Part shown: positions 53,234 through 61,747 of the stretch, piece by piece | Numbering within the stretch: the first letter of the stretch is position 1 | Layout of the letters: each line of letters starts with the position of its first letter | From: Elusimicrobiota bacterium | GTDB lineage: Bacteria > Elusimicrobiota > Elusimicrobia > JACQPE01 | Assembly: GCA_016205025.1 (NCBI GenBank) | Contig: JACQJO010000064.1 | Span: 20,805-84,804 of the forward strand | Length of the DNA stretch: 64,000 bases | Direction of reading: 5' to 3' | Made by a program: the position numbers and the translations under genes | The notes under the pieces: model-generated | Seen by the model: the letters and a program-made list of their open reading frames with translations, nothing else | Databases searched by the model: none | What the model was told of the DNA's origin: nothing

Positions 53234-54163
53234 TCAGCCCCTTGCGCCAAGAGCTTCTTTAAGAAGGTTTAAATTATAGTCAAAAAGGTCGAAATAGGTT
53301 TTAACCCCTTCTTTGGCGCCCACCGAAGGAAGAAAAATAAGGAGTTTGGCCCCGGTTTCTTTGGCAATTTTTTTGGGCAGTTTATCATCGAAGTAGGGTT
53401 CAATTAAAAGCAAGGTAATTTTTTCCGACTTGATTTGTTGAATCAGGGCTTGCACATGCGCGGGCGCGGCTGGTATGCCTGGCTTCGGTTCGATAAAATT
53501 AACGACATTTAAGCCAAAGCGTCCGGCAAAATTGGGCCACGAGTTATGGTAGGTGACCACCTTGATCCCCTTGATATTGGATTGCGAAATCAGCTTATCC
53601 CACTCCTTTTCTTTTCCCGAGAGCTTCGTTTCAAAGCGCTCAAGATTGGCTTGGTAATCCTTGGCGTGAGCGCCGTCTAAAGCAGAGAGCCTTTGGGCGA
53701 TGCTTTTGGCGATCGTTTTTCCATTATTGGGGTCAAGCCAAAAATGCGGGTTGCCCAACGGATGCACATCTCCAAGGGAGCGGTCCACCACGCCGGCGGA
53801 TTTCTGCAGAATGTCGCAACCCTGGGAGGCTTCAAGAAAGCCGGGGTTTCCGGGCAGAATTTTTGAGTTTCTCGCGTTGGTTAGCAACGGCGGGGCCCAG
53901 CCAACCTCAAGTTCCAGGCCGATCTGGATGAAGAGATCGGCCTTTTTGAGCTTTAGAAGATAACTTGGCTTGGCGTCAACAAAGTGCGGGTCCTGGTAGC
54001 CCTTGGCGATAGTTTCAACATTGATCAAGTCGCCACCCACTTCCCTGGCCAGAGCCGCCATATCTTCCGTGGTGGTCACCACATTGAGCTTGGCCGCGTG
54101 CGAAGTAGACAGTAGGCAGTAGATAGTAGATAGGGATAGGATTAAAATTCGATAGATTTTCAT
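53234..54163 (-). CDS. znuA: Metal ABC transporter substrate-binding protein, ZnuA-like
   Basis: 309 residues. The signal peptide is partly encoded by a 7-nt repeat array (STIYCLLSTSHAA, 54104-54134). Metal ligands are expected at DPHFVDAKPSYL, at NPHFWLDP and at VVTYHNSWPNFAGRFGL, with a C-terminal acidic ligand near LLIEPYFDD. These match cluster A-I (ZnuA/TroA) periplasmic proteins. A His-rich loop is short. AGGAGG lies 5 nt before ATG 54163, and the upstream barrel gene ends 8 nt away, so they are co-transcribed. Confidence 0.9.
   Translation of the reverse strand: MKIYRILILSLSTIYCLLSTSHAAKLNVVTTTEDMAALAREVGGDLINVETIAKGYQDPHFVDAKPSYLLKLKKADLFIQIGLELEVGWAPPLLTNARNSKILPGNPGFLEASQGCDILQKSAGVVDRSLGDVHPLGNPHFWLDPNNGKTIAKSIAQRLSALDGAHAKDYQANLERFETKLSGKEKEWDKLISQSNIKGIKVVTYHNSWPNFAGRFGLNVVNFIEPKPGIPAAPAHVQALIQQIKSEKITLLLIEPYFDDKLPKKIAKETGAKLLIFLPSVGAKEGVKTYFDLFDYNLNLLKEALGARG
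54104..54134. repeat. 7-nt array inside the znuA-like signal peptide
   Basis: Units agtagac, agtaggc, agtagat, agtagat; minus-strand translation is LSTIYCLLST, part of the hydrophobic core of the signal peptide. Confidence 0.85.
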
Positions 54164-54171
54164 AATTCCTC

Positions 54172-55272
54172 CTAAAATGGATGCGCCCCGTGAGGGCCGA
54201 TGTTAAACGTTATTTTAAGGAACCCCAAGGTTTCTTTTTCGTTGTCCGCCTTTTTCGTCTTTTTCCCTTGAAGGCTAATAAGACTGAACTCCGAAGGGGT
54301 GAAGGTCAGGTAGGCGAGCCCTCCGGACTCATGCTTAGCTTCGTCGGTTGAAAATCCGGTCCAGTCATAACGCAATCCCGTTCTCCAACGGCGGGCCCAT
54401 TGGTATTCCAGATGACTGAAATACCCCATCGTATTGGCGCTAGACAGGGTGGAGAGCTCGCGGTGGTTCCATAAGAGTTCCGTTTGCCAAAAAAGGGAAT
54501 GGTAAATGGCGCGCCTCGGATTTTTCCATCGCCATGTCAGATCAAGGCCGTAGAGTTTGCTTGCCAGTGTTGAGGTTGAGTTCTTGACCGCGTCGAACTC
54601 CTGGCCCGCGGTTCCCTGGCCATAGCTGGTCCCCAAAGTGACGTTGGCGGCTTCGGTTAAGTCGTAATAACCGGAGAGCCGTCCGATATAAAGGAGGTCC
54701 TTACGTTCGGCTTTGTCAAAAGTCGGCGCTTCTTTGGCTTCGGGCATGGTCAGAGCCTCGGCGTCTAGGTTAATGAAAAGCCAGGGATTGGGAACATGCC
54801 AGGAGAGCGATCCGCCGACACTGGAGAGTCCCTCCTGCCCAAGATACCGGCTATGGACTAAGGGCCGGTCGGCGAACGATGTTTCAGGCGTATGGGTGCG
54901 GTTGAATTTTCCGAAGTTAGCTTTAAATTTTCCGACTTTAAGCGAAAGATCAGCCGGCAGGTTAAACCAGGTCAGATACCCTTCTTCAAGGTCAATGCCG
55001 CCTTCTCCTTCAAGGGCCGCGAAGAAGTCCGCGCGCGCGTAAGGATCAACGATGGACTGAAAAGCGAGCTCCGCTTCTTTAAGTCCCATGACCGCCGGCT
55101 CCTCCTTGCCCGGTTCCGGCAGTCGGTGGCCCGCTTCCCCCTGAAACCAGCCGATCACGCTGATATTGGGGTTTAAAAGATTGGACGCCTGCAGGGCGCT
55201 GGAAGCTTGCGCTTGCTGGGCCCAACCGGAGTTGGCGATCAACATCATGCCGCTAACGATTAAAAATTTCAT
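54172..55272 (-). CDS. Outer-membrane beta-barrel protein of the metal-uptake locus
   Basis: 366 residues with a signal peptide (MKFLIVSGMMLIANSGWAQ). A pattern of alternating hydrophobic strands follows, for example LSLKVGKFKANFGKFNRTH, ANVTLGTSYGQG and WRTGLRYDWTGF, and it ends in an aromatic strand, as in porins. It probably lets metal or a metal chelate cross the outer membrane for the downstream binding protein. It is first in the minus-strand run barrel-ZnuA-ZnuB. The presence of a barrel implies a Gram-negative envelope. Confidence 0.72.
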   Translation of the reverse strand: MKFLIVSGMMLIANSGWAQQAQASSALQASNLLNPNISVIGWFQGEAGHRLPEPGKEEPAVMGLKEAELAFQSIVDPYARADFFAALEGEGGIDLEEGYLTWFNLPADLSLKVGKFKANFGKFNRTHTPETSFADRPLVHSRYLGQEGLSSVGGSLSWHVPNPWLFINLDAEALTMPEAKEAPTFDKAERKDLLYIGRLSGYYDLTEAANVTLGTSYGQGTAGQEFDAVKNSTSTLASKLYGLDLTWRWKNPRRAIYHSLFWQTELLWNHRELSTLSSANTMGYFSHLEYQWARRWRTGLRYDWTGFSTDEAKHESGGLAYLTFTPSEFSLISLQGKKTKKADNEKETLGFLKITFNIGPHGAHPF

Positions 55273-55346
55273 TTGCCTATCTCCCTTTATAAGTATCGCG
55301 TATTTTGTCTAGATGACCGTGCTTGAATAAGTTAGCGAGAGTTGTT

Positions 55347-55619
55347 TTAGGCTCTAGGGGGGCTTCGCGGTGAAGAGGAAAGGACGAGAAGTTTTTCTGA
55401 AAGTATTAAAGAGCAGCCAGTTTGAAGAAAAGATAAAGCGGGGAAAAACCTCAACGATTGCGAGCTGGGTGTCGCGGAAATGGATGTGGTGTGACACAAG
55501 CAGCAGTGCCCCGTTGCTTTGTGATGGCTATCGGCATTGCCGGAGTGAACATGAAGGGCGGTGAATACAATGGCCCCCAAGGCCACCGCAAAGAAAAAAC
55601 CCTTGAGCAGTTTTTTCAT
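55347..55619 (-). CDS. Small secreted Cys/His-rich protein
   Basis: 90 residues. The signal sequence KKLLKGFFFAVALGAIVFTALHVHSG is followed by a metal-binding-like HHKATGHCCLCHTTS. It lies 74 nt upstream of the barrel gene on the same strand, so it may belong to the metal-uptake unit as a periplasmic metal carrier or sensor. It resembles small DUF2946-like exported peptides in layout only. The start ATG 55619 has a weak GGG right before it. Confidence 0.55.
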   Translation of the reverse strand: MKKLLKGFFFAVALGAIVFTALHVHSGNADSHHKATGHCCLCHTTSISATPSSQSLRFFPALSFLQTGCSLILSEKLLVLSSSPRSPPRA

Positions 55620-55651
55620 CCCGTTTGAGTTTATATTACTTTTACGTTGGA

Positions 55652-55681
55652 TTGTATATCCAGCGATGTGTAGGGTACAAT
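55652..55681 (+). promoter_or_regulatory. Candidate promoter of the pyrD operon
   Basis: TTGTAT (55652-55657), an 18-nt spacer, then TACAAT (55676-55681), which would start transcription at about the GTG start at 55687, i.e. a nearly leaderless message. A small inverted repeat tggat-tgtat-atcca overlaps the -35. Confidence 0.35.
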
Positions 55682-55686
55682 GACGG

Positions 55687-56736
55687 GTGTTGATTGATGC
55701 CGAGACAGCTCATCATGCCGCTTTAAACTTCCTTCGAGCTATTCAGGGTTTCCCGCCGGCTTTGGGATTGGCGCGTTTATGCTATAGGCAGAAACCCGAG
55801 AAGGAATTGGCGGTTAAACTGGCGGGGCTGGAATTTCCTAATCCGGTGGGGTTGGCCGCGGGATGGGATAAGGACGCGCTGGCGTCTGAAGCTTTATCCG
55901 CTTTTGGATTTGGGTTTTTGGAGCTGGGCACCGTTACCCGGTGGCCCGAAAAGGGGCATCCGCGGCCGAGAATCTTCCGGAGCTTTAAAGATCAATGGAT
56001 CGTTAATCGCGTGGGTTTTGCCAATGACGGAGCGGAAGCAGTAGCCGGGCGGCTTAAAAGAATTGATCCAAAGGGAAAAACGGTCGTTGGCTTAAGCGTC
56101 GGCAAGATGCTGGCTTCGCACCCCAAGCGATTGATCCCGGAAGCTGTTTCTATTATGGAGATGTGCTATTCCTACGTTTCTTTTTTTAGTTTAAACGTCA
56201 GCTCGCCTAATACGCCGCAGGGTTTTAAAATGGGAGGCCGGGGATTTCTTGAAGAGTCCCTGCGCGAATTATCCGCGCAGAATCAACATATCGCCCAGCG
56301 CCTCGGCCAAAGCCCCAAACCTCTTTTTGTTAAGATTTCACCGACGGTCAGCTTGGCCGAAGTGGATGAATTGGCCCGGGTTATCCGTGGTTCAGGGGTC
56401 AGCGGCGTCATCGCGGCCAACTCAATGGCGACGCCGAGGGGAGGTTTAAGCGGGTTGCCGCTTCAATTAATCGCGCTTAAGATGACGGCCCGCCTGCGCT
56501 CTCGCTTGGCGGGTTCGGTGCCGATCATCGGAGTCGGCGGGATATTAACCCCGCGGGACGCCTGGCAGCGGGTGCTGGCCGGCGCGGATTTGATCCAGAT
56601 TTTTAGCGGTTTTGTGTTTCGAGGGCCGGGATTTGTCCGGCAGATATTGAGTTATTGTCTCGATCAAATGCACAAGGAAGGGTTTTCGAACATCTCGCAG
56701 GCCTGCGGCGCCAAGGCGGATTATTATGCGCGATAA
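55687..56736 (+). CDS. pyrD: Dihydroorotate dehydrogenase, class 2 type
   Basis: 349 residues. NPVGLAAGWDKDA (FMN site), ELGTVTRWPEKGHPRPR, NRVGFANDGA and FSLNVSSPNTPQG (catalytic Ser as in class 2 enzymes) are visible, then IGVGGILTPRDAW and the phosphate-binding QIFSGFVFRGP. It oxidises dihydroorotate with quinone at the membrane. The N-terminal helix pair expected for membrane attachment is present but short. GTG 55687 is used as the start; TTG 55690 is an alternative. It overlaps pyrF by 11 nt. Confidence 0.93.
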   Translation: MLIDAETAHHAALNFLRAIQGFPPALGLARLCYRQKPEKELAVKLAGLEFPNPVGLAAGWDKDALASEALSAFGFGFLELGTVTRWPEKGHPRPRIFRSFKDQWIVNRVGFANDGAEAVAGRLKRIDPKGKTVVGLSVGKMLASHPKRLIPEAVSIMEMCYSYVSFFSLNVSSPNTPQGFKMGGRGFLEESLRELSAQNQHIAQRLGQSPKPLFVKISPTVSLAEVDELARVIRGSGVSGVIAANSMATPRGGLSGLPLQLIALKMTARLRSRLAGSVPIIGVGGILTPRDAWQRVLAGADLIQIFSGFVFRGPGFVRQILSYCLDQMHKEGFSNISQACGAKADYYAR

Positions 56737-57454
56737 AGTTATCGTCGCGTTGGATGTGGAACCCACGCGGGCCAGGGAGATTGTCAGCCAAACCAAGGAT
56801 TTGGTTTCGATTTACAAGATCGGGCCGGTCCTGTGGTTTCGGTGGGGGGCCGAGTCGCTCAAATTTTTCGCGGATCAAGGCTTGCGCGTGATGCTTGATT
56901 TTAAATTCCATGACATCCCCAATACGGTGACGGAGAGCTTGAAAGCCCTTTCGTCTTTGGAGGGATCGCGGTCCATCTGGGGGGCAACCCTGCATGCCTC
57001 GGGGGGTTTTTCGATGCTTCGGTCGGCAGTGCTGGAAAAGGACAGTTGGCCGCAAGAACGGCGGTTCCATTTGTTTGGCGTCACGGTTTTAACCAGTTTG
57101 AAAGAAAAAGACCTTTATCGCGCCGGCGTTAACCGCTCTGTCGAAGCCCAGGTCAAGAAACTGGCCGCGCTGGCCCAGGATTCGGGTTTAGATGGAGTGG
57201 TGGCCTCCGGCGATGAGGTCGCGGTCATCCGGAAAGCCTGTGGACAAGAGTTGTTGGTTTTGGTGCCGGGCGTTCGTTTAGTGGCCGAACCCCGAAGAGA
57301 TTTGGATCAAAAACGCGTGGTCACGCCTGCGCAGGCGGTCGCGGCCGGAGCGGATTATTTGATTGTCGGCCGCGACATTTATCAATCGCAAGACCCCAGA
57401 GAGCGCGTCGAGGCGCTTTTTGGAGCAATGGAAACAGTAAAAATTGAGAAATAA
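56726..57454 (+). CDS. pyrF: Orotidine 5'-phosphate decarboxylase
   Basis: 242 residues. VIVALDVEPTRAREIV at the N-terminus and the catalytic array LDFKFHDIPNTV (Asp-Lys-Asp) are diagnostic. VVASGDEVAVIRKAC and LVPGVRL follow, then ADYLIVGRDIYQSQDP for phosphate binding. It makes UMP, the last step of the pathway. Translational coupling with pyrD is likely because the frames overlap. Confidence 0.95.
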   Translation: MRDKVIVALDVEPTRAREIVSQTKDLVSIYKIGPVLWFRWGAESLKFFADQGLRVMLDFKFHDIPNTVTESLKALSSLEGSRSIWGATLHASGGFSMLRSAVLEKDSWPQERRFHLFGVTVLTSLKEKDLYRAGVNRSVEAQVKKLAALAQDSGLDGVVASGDEVAVIRKACGQELLVLVPGVRLVAEPRRDLDQKRVVTPAQAVAAGADYLIVGRDIYQSQDPRERVEALFGAMETVKIEK

Positions 57455-57456
57455 AG

Positions 57457-57546
57457 AAGGCTCAAAAGGTTCAAAACGCTCAAGGGGCAAGGTATTTTCA
57501 TTTTGTTTTTTTGAACCTTTTGAACGTCTTGAACTTTTTGAACCTT
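57457..57546. repeat. Paired inverted 9-nt arrays between pyrF and pyrE
   Basis: Left array aaggctcaa, aaggttcaa, aacgctcaa (57457-57483); right array ttgaacctt, ttgaacgtc, ttgaacttt, ttgaacctt (57511-57546), exact 9-nt period. The arms are complementary and the left array starts right after the pyrF stop codon. Confidence 0.9.
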
Positions 57547-57566
57547 AATGAACGGAGGTATCACAG

Positions 57567-58157
57567 ATGTCTAAACTGCACAAAGTTGATCTTGTTGGAC
57601 TTTTGGAGGAGCACGGAGCATTGTTGCATGGGCATTTCCGGCTTTCTTCGGGAGTGCATTCTTCAAGCTATATTCAAACGGCGCTTGTTTTGCAGTACCC
57701 TCACATTGCTGGAAAAATCGCCAAAGAGGTGGCCAGCAAATTTCCTCAAGCCGTAGATTGCGTCTGCTCGCCCGCTATGGGAGCCGTGGTAATCGGTCAG
57801 GAAGTGGCGCGGGCTAAGAAGTGCCGCGCCATTTTCACGGAACGCGTCGGCAATGCCATGAGCTTGAGACGCGAGTTTCATATCGAGCGCGGAGAAAAGG
57901 TTTTGGTGGTGGAGGACGTTTTAACCACCGGCCGCTCCACCGGAGAGGTGGTTAACCTGGCCCGCTCCTATGGCGCCAAGGTGTTGGGCGTGGCCGCCAT
58001 CGTGGATCGCAGCGTCTCAACGCCCGGATTCGACATCCCCTTTCGGTCTTTGATCAGCTATCCTTTGGAGATTTACCCGCCGGATAATTGCCAGCTTTGT
58101 AAAAACGGCATGCCTTTAACCAGCCCGGGCTCAAGGTATTTGGAACCAACGCTATAA
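57567..58157 (+). CDS. pyrE: Orotate phosphoribosyltransferase
   Basis: 196 residues. The PRPP motif VLVVEDVLTTGRSTGEV is intact, preceded by FTERVGNAMSLRREFHIERG, which carries the mobile-loop residues. It converts orotate and PRPP to OMP, the substrate of the preceding gene product. GGAGG lies 8-9 nt before ATG 57567. The stop codon abuts a 7-nt repeat array. Confidence 0.95.
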   Translation: MSKLHKVDLVGLLEEHGALLHGHFRLSSGVHSSSYIQTALVLQYPHIAGKIAKEVASKFPQAVDCVCSPAMGAVVIGQEVARAKKCRAIFTERVGNAMSLRREFHIERGEKVLVVEDVLTTGRSTGEVVNLARSYGAKVLGVAAIVDRSVSTPGFDIPFRSLISYPLEIYPPDNCQLCKNGMPLTSPGSRYLEPTL

Positions 58158-58158
58158 A

Positions 58159-58186
58159 AGTTTTAAGTTTTGAGTTGTAAGTTATA
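58159..58186. repeat. 7-nt array between pyrE and purM
   Basis: Four units: agtttta, agttttg, agttgta, agttata. It begins one base after the pyrE stop and ends 6 nt before the purM start, where no Shine-Dalgarno is seen. Confidence 0.88.
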
Positions 58187-58192
58187 AAACTA

Positions 58193-59140
58193 ATGCCAAA
58201 GATTTCTTACTCTTCAAGCGGTGTGCACTTGGGGGCCGCTTATGACATTCTAAAGACGGTTGCCAAGACGAGCGGAGAGCCCGTTCAGTATTTCGCCAGC
58301 GTGGTGGAAACCGGCGGCGGCCGGCGGTTGGCTTTTTCCGCCGACGGCGTCGGCACCAAAATCGAGCTTTTGGCTAAGCTGAAGCTCGATTGGATCAGCG
58401 GCTGGGACTGCGTTGCGATGAATGCCAATGATCTTTTGTGCGTGGGAGCGAAACCCTTGTGGTTTCTGGATTACTACGCGCAGGGAAAATTAGATAAAAA
58501 AGTTTTTGGCGAAGTTATCCGGGGCATGAATAAGGCCTTGGGGGAGATCGGCGGCAAGCTGATTGGAGGGGAAACAGCGGAGCTTCCCGGATTTTTCGCG
58601 TCCCCCGGCGCTTATGACGTTGGCGGTTTTTTAGTGGGCGAAATCGCGCCCGGCATCCGGCTTGGACCCGAGCGCGTTAAGCCGGGTGATCTTCTGATCG
58701 GAATTTCTTCCAGCGGGCCGCATTCCAACGGGTTTTCTTTGATTCGCAAAGCGGTTTCTTTTGCGGAAATCAAGAAAAGAGCCAAGACCATGCTGGCTCC
58801 CACACGGCTTTACCATGCCGATGTCTACCCGTTTCTTGCCGATCCGCAGTTGGGCCAGGCCATTCATTCTTTGGCCCATATCACCGGCGGCGGATTTAAA
58901 GAAAAAATGCCGCGCGCTATCAATCAAGATTGCCGCGCCGTCTTTTATCCGGAAAGCTGGAACGTGCCGCCTATTTTTGGCTACCTGAAGAAAAAGACGG
59001 GCTTGAAAGACCAAGAACTCCTCGGCGTTTTTAACATGGGGATCGGGTTTGTTTTGATCGCTGATCCCACCGCCCGCCAAAAAATCCTTTCGCGTTTAGG
59101 TTCCGAAGCTCGCGTCATCGGTGAGATTAAGCTACGCTAG
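58193..59140 (+). CDS. purM: Phosphoribosylformylglycinamidine cyclo-ligase (AIR synthetase)
   Basis: 315 residues. AFSADGVGTKIELL, VAMNANDLLCVGAKPLWFLDYY and LIGGETAELPGFF are the classic PurM strings. SSSGPHSNGFSLIRK and HITGGGFKEKMPRA follow in the C-terminal half. It closes the imidazole ring in purine synthesis. It is slightly shorter than typical (about 340) because the N-terminus is trimmed; an N-terminal YxxAGVD segment is reduced to SSSGVHLGAAY. Confidence 0.93.
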   Translation: MPKISYSSSGVHLGAAYDILKTVAKTSGEPVQYFASVVETGGGRRLAFSADGVGTKIELLAKLKLDWISGWDCVAMNANDLLCVGAKPLWFLDYYAQGKLDKKVFGEVIRGMNKALGEIGGKLIGGETAELPGFFASPGAYDVGGFLVGEIAPGIRLGPERVKPGDLLIGISSSGPHSNGFSLIRKAVSFAEIKKRAKTMLAPTRLYHADVYPFLADPQLGQAIHSLAHITGGGFKEKMPRAINQDCRAVFYPESWNVPPIFGYLKKKTGLKDQELLGVFNMGIGFVLIADPTARQKILSRLGSEARVIGEIKLR

Positions 59141-59173
59141 AAACTTATCCCAACCTCTGTTACCCTACTAATC

Positions 59174-59923
59174 ATGATTGAGATTCAAAACGTTTTTAAA
59201 AGTTATGGTGGGATTCAGGCCTTGGAAGATTTGAATCTCCATGTCGCCCCCGGGGAGATTTTCGCGCTTTTGGGGCCCAACGGAGCGGGAAAGACCACGA
59301 CGATTAAACTTCTTTGCGGTTTGCTTTTTCCGGACCAAGGCACGATTCGCGTGGCAGGCATTGACGTTCTGCGCGATTCTATCGAAGCCAAAAAAAAGAT
59401 CGGGTTGATCCCGGATGAGCCCTACGTTTACCCTAAGCTGACCGCGTGGGAGTTTTTGGAGCTGATTGCCGGCATTTATAAATTAGACAACGGCTGGGCC
59501 GGGAAAGCGGAGCATTACCTGGAACTCTTCGAGCTTGGTTCGGTAGTTCGCGCCAAAAGACTTCTGGAAAGTTTTTCGCACGGCATGAAGCAAAAAGTTG
59601 TTTTTACCAGCGTCTTGATGCGGGAGTCTTCGGTCTGGCTTTTAGACGAGCCCCTGGTGGGCCTTGACCCAAAATCTATCCGCGCGGTCCGGCAGTTGAT
59701 CGTGGATCACGCCCGGCAGGGCGGGGCGGTGTTGGTTTCAACCCATGTGCTGTCCTTGGCGGAGGAAGTGGCGCACAAGATCGGGATTATCACGGACGGC
59801 CGCTTGCGTTTCGTGGGCACCAAAAAAGAACTGGGCGATAGTCTGCATGGACAAAACACCGGAATCAGCCACAATGGCGATCTGGAAGAGATGTTTTTGA
59901 AGGCAACGTTGAAGAGTACTTAA
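59174..59923 (+). CDS. ABC transporter ATP-binding protein
   Basis: 249 residues. Walker A GPNGAGKTTTIKLL, signature SFSHGMKQKV, Walker B VWLLDEPLVGLDP and the H-loop STHVL are visible. It is an exporter-type (ABC-2 partner) ATPase working with the permease encoded downstream. Its stop codon TAA lies inside an 8-nt repeat array. It is not a metal-uptake ATPase by sequence, so it is not the obvious missing partner of the ZnuA/ZnuB-like genes. Confidence 0.93.
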   Translation: MIEIQNVFKSYGGIQALEDLNLHVAPGEIFALLGPNGAGKTTTIKLLCGLLFPDQGTIRVAGIDVLRDSIEAKKKIGLIPDEPYVYPKLTAWEFLELIAGIYKLDNGWAGKAEHYLELFELGSVVRAKRLLESFSHGMKQKVVFTSVLMRESSVWLLDEPLVGLDPKSIRAVRQLIVDHARQGGAVLVSTHVLSLAEEVAHKIGIITDGRLRFVGTKKELGDSLHGQNTGISHNGDLEEMFLKATLKST

Positions 59924-60015
59924 GTGCGTCAGTTCTTTAGTGCGTTAGTGAATGAAAGCAGTCCCCTTCGTTGCACTCAAGTACCAAAGAACTCAAGTAC
60001 TAAAGAACTTAGCAC
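59915..60015. repeat. Paired inverted 8-nt arrays between ABC ATPase and permease
   Basis: Left array agtactta, agtgcgtc, agttcttt, agtgcgtt, agtgaatg (59915-59954); right array in inverse orientation caagtacc, aaagaact, caagtact, aaagaact, tagcac (59978-60015). Exact 8-nt period. It contains the ATPase stop codon and directly abuts the permease ATG. Confidence 0.9.
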
Positions 60016-61698
60016 ATGAATTCACTCCTATTGGCGCGCTGGCGCATGTTCCGGAACTGGGCGCGCTCCGCAATGGAAAGCCGGTGGGAAATTATCAAGG
60101 TGGTTTCGGTCGTTCTGTTCGGCTTTCTATTGGTGGGGTGCCTTCATTGGTGGTTTTACCGGGCCCTTTCTTACATCTCCGGCGTCACGGCGATCGGGAA
60201 TCTTTTGATGAAAAAACTTTTTGAAATCGCGTTCTTGTCCTCTTTTTTTCTGATCGCCTTGTCGGCCATGGTGACCAGCCTTTCGACGCATTTTGGGGCC
60301 AAGGATTTAAGTTTGCTCATTTCCTGGCCCATTAAAAGTCTTGTTATTTACCTTGGAAAAGCCAAAGAAGCGGCTCTGCACGCCAGCTGGATGGTGGCTC
60401 TGGTTTTGGTTCCTTTCCTCGCTGTTTTAATGAAACTTAAAGGGCAGGACGCGGGCTTCATGCTGGCCGCCCTTCTTCTTTTTGTTCCCTTCGCGATTTG
60501 CGCCGCTTCCGCCGGCATTGCCATGGCCTCTTTGTTTGTGTCTTTGTTTCCCAGGCAGAAGCTGAAAGAGCTTTTGGGGGTTTTGGGAGTTTTAATTTTC
60601 GTGATGCTTTATGCCGGCATTCGGTTGACGCTTCCCCAGAAACTGATGCGCCCGGATGAATTGGAAGACGTTTTGGAGTATTTGGCTTACCTGGAGAGCC
60701 CGGCGGCTTCGTTTTTGCCTTCCCGGTGGTATGTTGAGGCGATGAACGCTTATATCGCCCATGACTGGGAAAGGATGTTCCAGGCCATGGGCATTGTGGG
60801 CCTTTTTGCCGCGGGAGGTTTGGCTCTTCTCATTTTCATGGGCACCAAGATTCTAACCCGCCGCCGGTGGGCGCGGGTCTTAGAAGGCGGTTGCGACCCC
60901 GGCGAGACAATAGCCGAAACAGGGGGAGAGAAAGAGTCCTGTTCCCCGGCCCCGCTTTCCTTGCGCAGAATTTTTATTCTCAAAGAGATTAAGTTTTTCT
61001 TGAGGGATTCACAGAGGTTTTCAAACGTCTCATTCATATTGGCTGTCGGCGCCATTTATTTAGTGTCCATCTACAGATTGCCCATGGACACCCCGCACCT
61101 TAAAAATTTCATGTCCTTCATTAATCTTGCCTTGGGGCTTTTTATCATTGCCGCTCTTTCCCTTCGTTTTTGTTTCCCGCAGCCGAGTCTTGAGCTTCAA
61201 TACGCCTGGATCGTTAAGACCAGTCCGGTGCGGGCCGAGGAGCTTTTGGGCGCCAAGCTTCTTTTCAGCGTTATTTTTTTAAATGTAATCGGAGGCATTT
61301 TGGTTTGCGTGTCCCCGCTTCTCTTGGGCACGGACCCGGCGCTGATTCCGATTTATTTGGCGGCCTCTATTTTCTGCTCTTCGGTTTTGCCCGCGATGGC
61401 CCTGGGCATTGGCAGCGCGTTTCCCAAGACCCGGTTTGAGAATATCATCCAGATAGAGACTTCTTTCGGCGGTTTTCTTTACGCTGTCTGCGCTTTGATA
61501 TTCGTGGTGATCACGCTGTCCGTTTTCGCTTGGCCGATTCAGTATTTTTTCAAGATCAGGTATTTTCACCGTTCGATGGATGGCGCAGACTGGGCCTGGA
61601 TCAGCGTTTTGGGCGCCGGCTACCTGACCATTTCCCTTGCCGCGGCCTCGTTTGGCTGGTGGCTGGCTAAGCGGTCCTGGAAAGCTTTTGCGGTTTAG
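60016..61698 (+). CDS. ABC transporter permease (ABC-2-like, 12-13 helices)
   Basis: 560 residues with two groups of membrane helices separated by a soluble loop (about 60850-60990). SSFFLIALSAMVTSLSTHFGAKDLSLLISWPI and IVKTSPVRAEELLGAK are typical of large ABC-2-like exporter permeases of the YndJ or 'putative ABC exporter' kind. It is paired with the ATPase encoded upstream; the exported substrate is unknown. ATG 60016 lacks a Shine-Dalgarno because the repeat array abuts it; ATG 60049 is a later alternative. Confidence 0.82.
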   Translation: MNSLLLARWRMFRNWARSAMESRWEIIKVVSVVLFGFLLVGCLHWWFYRALSYISGVTAIGNLLMKKLFEIAFLSSFFLIALSAMVTSLSTHFGAKDLSLLISWPIKSLVIYLGKAKEAALHASWMVALVLVPFLAVLMKLKGQDAGFMLAALLLFVPFAICAASAGIAMASLFVSLFPRQKLKELLGVLGVLIFVMLYAGIRLTLPQKLMRPDELEDVLEYLAYLESPAASFLPSRWYVEAMNAYIAHDWERMFQAMGIVGLFAAGGLALLIFMGTKILTRRRWARVLEGGCDPGETIAETGGEKESCSPAPLSLRRIFILKEIKFFLRDSQRFSNVSFILAVGAIYLVSIYRLPMDTPHLKNFMSFINLALGLFIIAALSLRFCFPQPSLELQYAWIVKTSPVRAEELLGAKLLFSVIFLNVIGGILVCVSPLLLGTDPALIPIYLAASIFCSSVLPAMALGIGSAFPKTRFENIIQIETSFGGFLYAVCALIFVVITLSVFAWPIQYFFKIRYFHRSMDGADWAWISVLGAGYLTISLAAASFGWWLAKRSWKAFAV

Positions 61699-61747
61699 CT
61701 CTTGCTTTTCAATTTTATTAGGGTTAGCGTATGGAGGAGGATTTTGA

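Noticed and set aside
55638..55668. Zur-type operator upstream of the metal-uptake genes
   Set aside because: Only a 5-bp inverted repeat (tggat/atcca) is seen; it does not match a known Zur consensus well enough.
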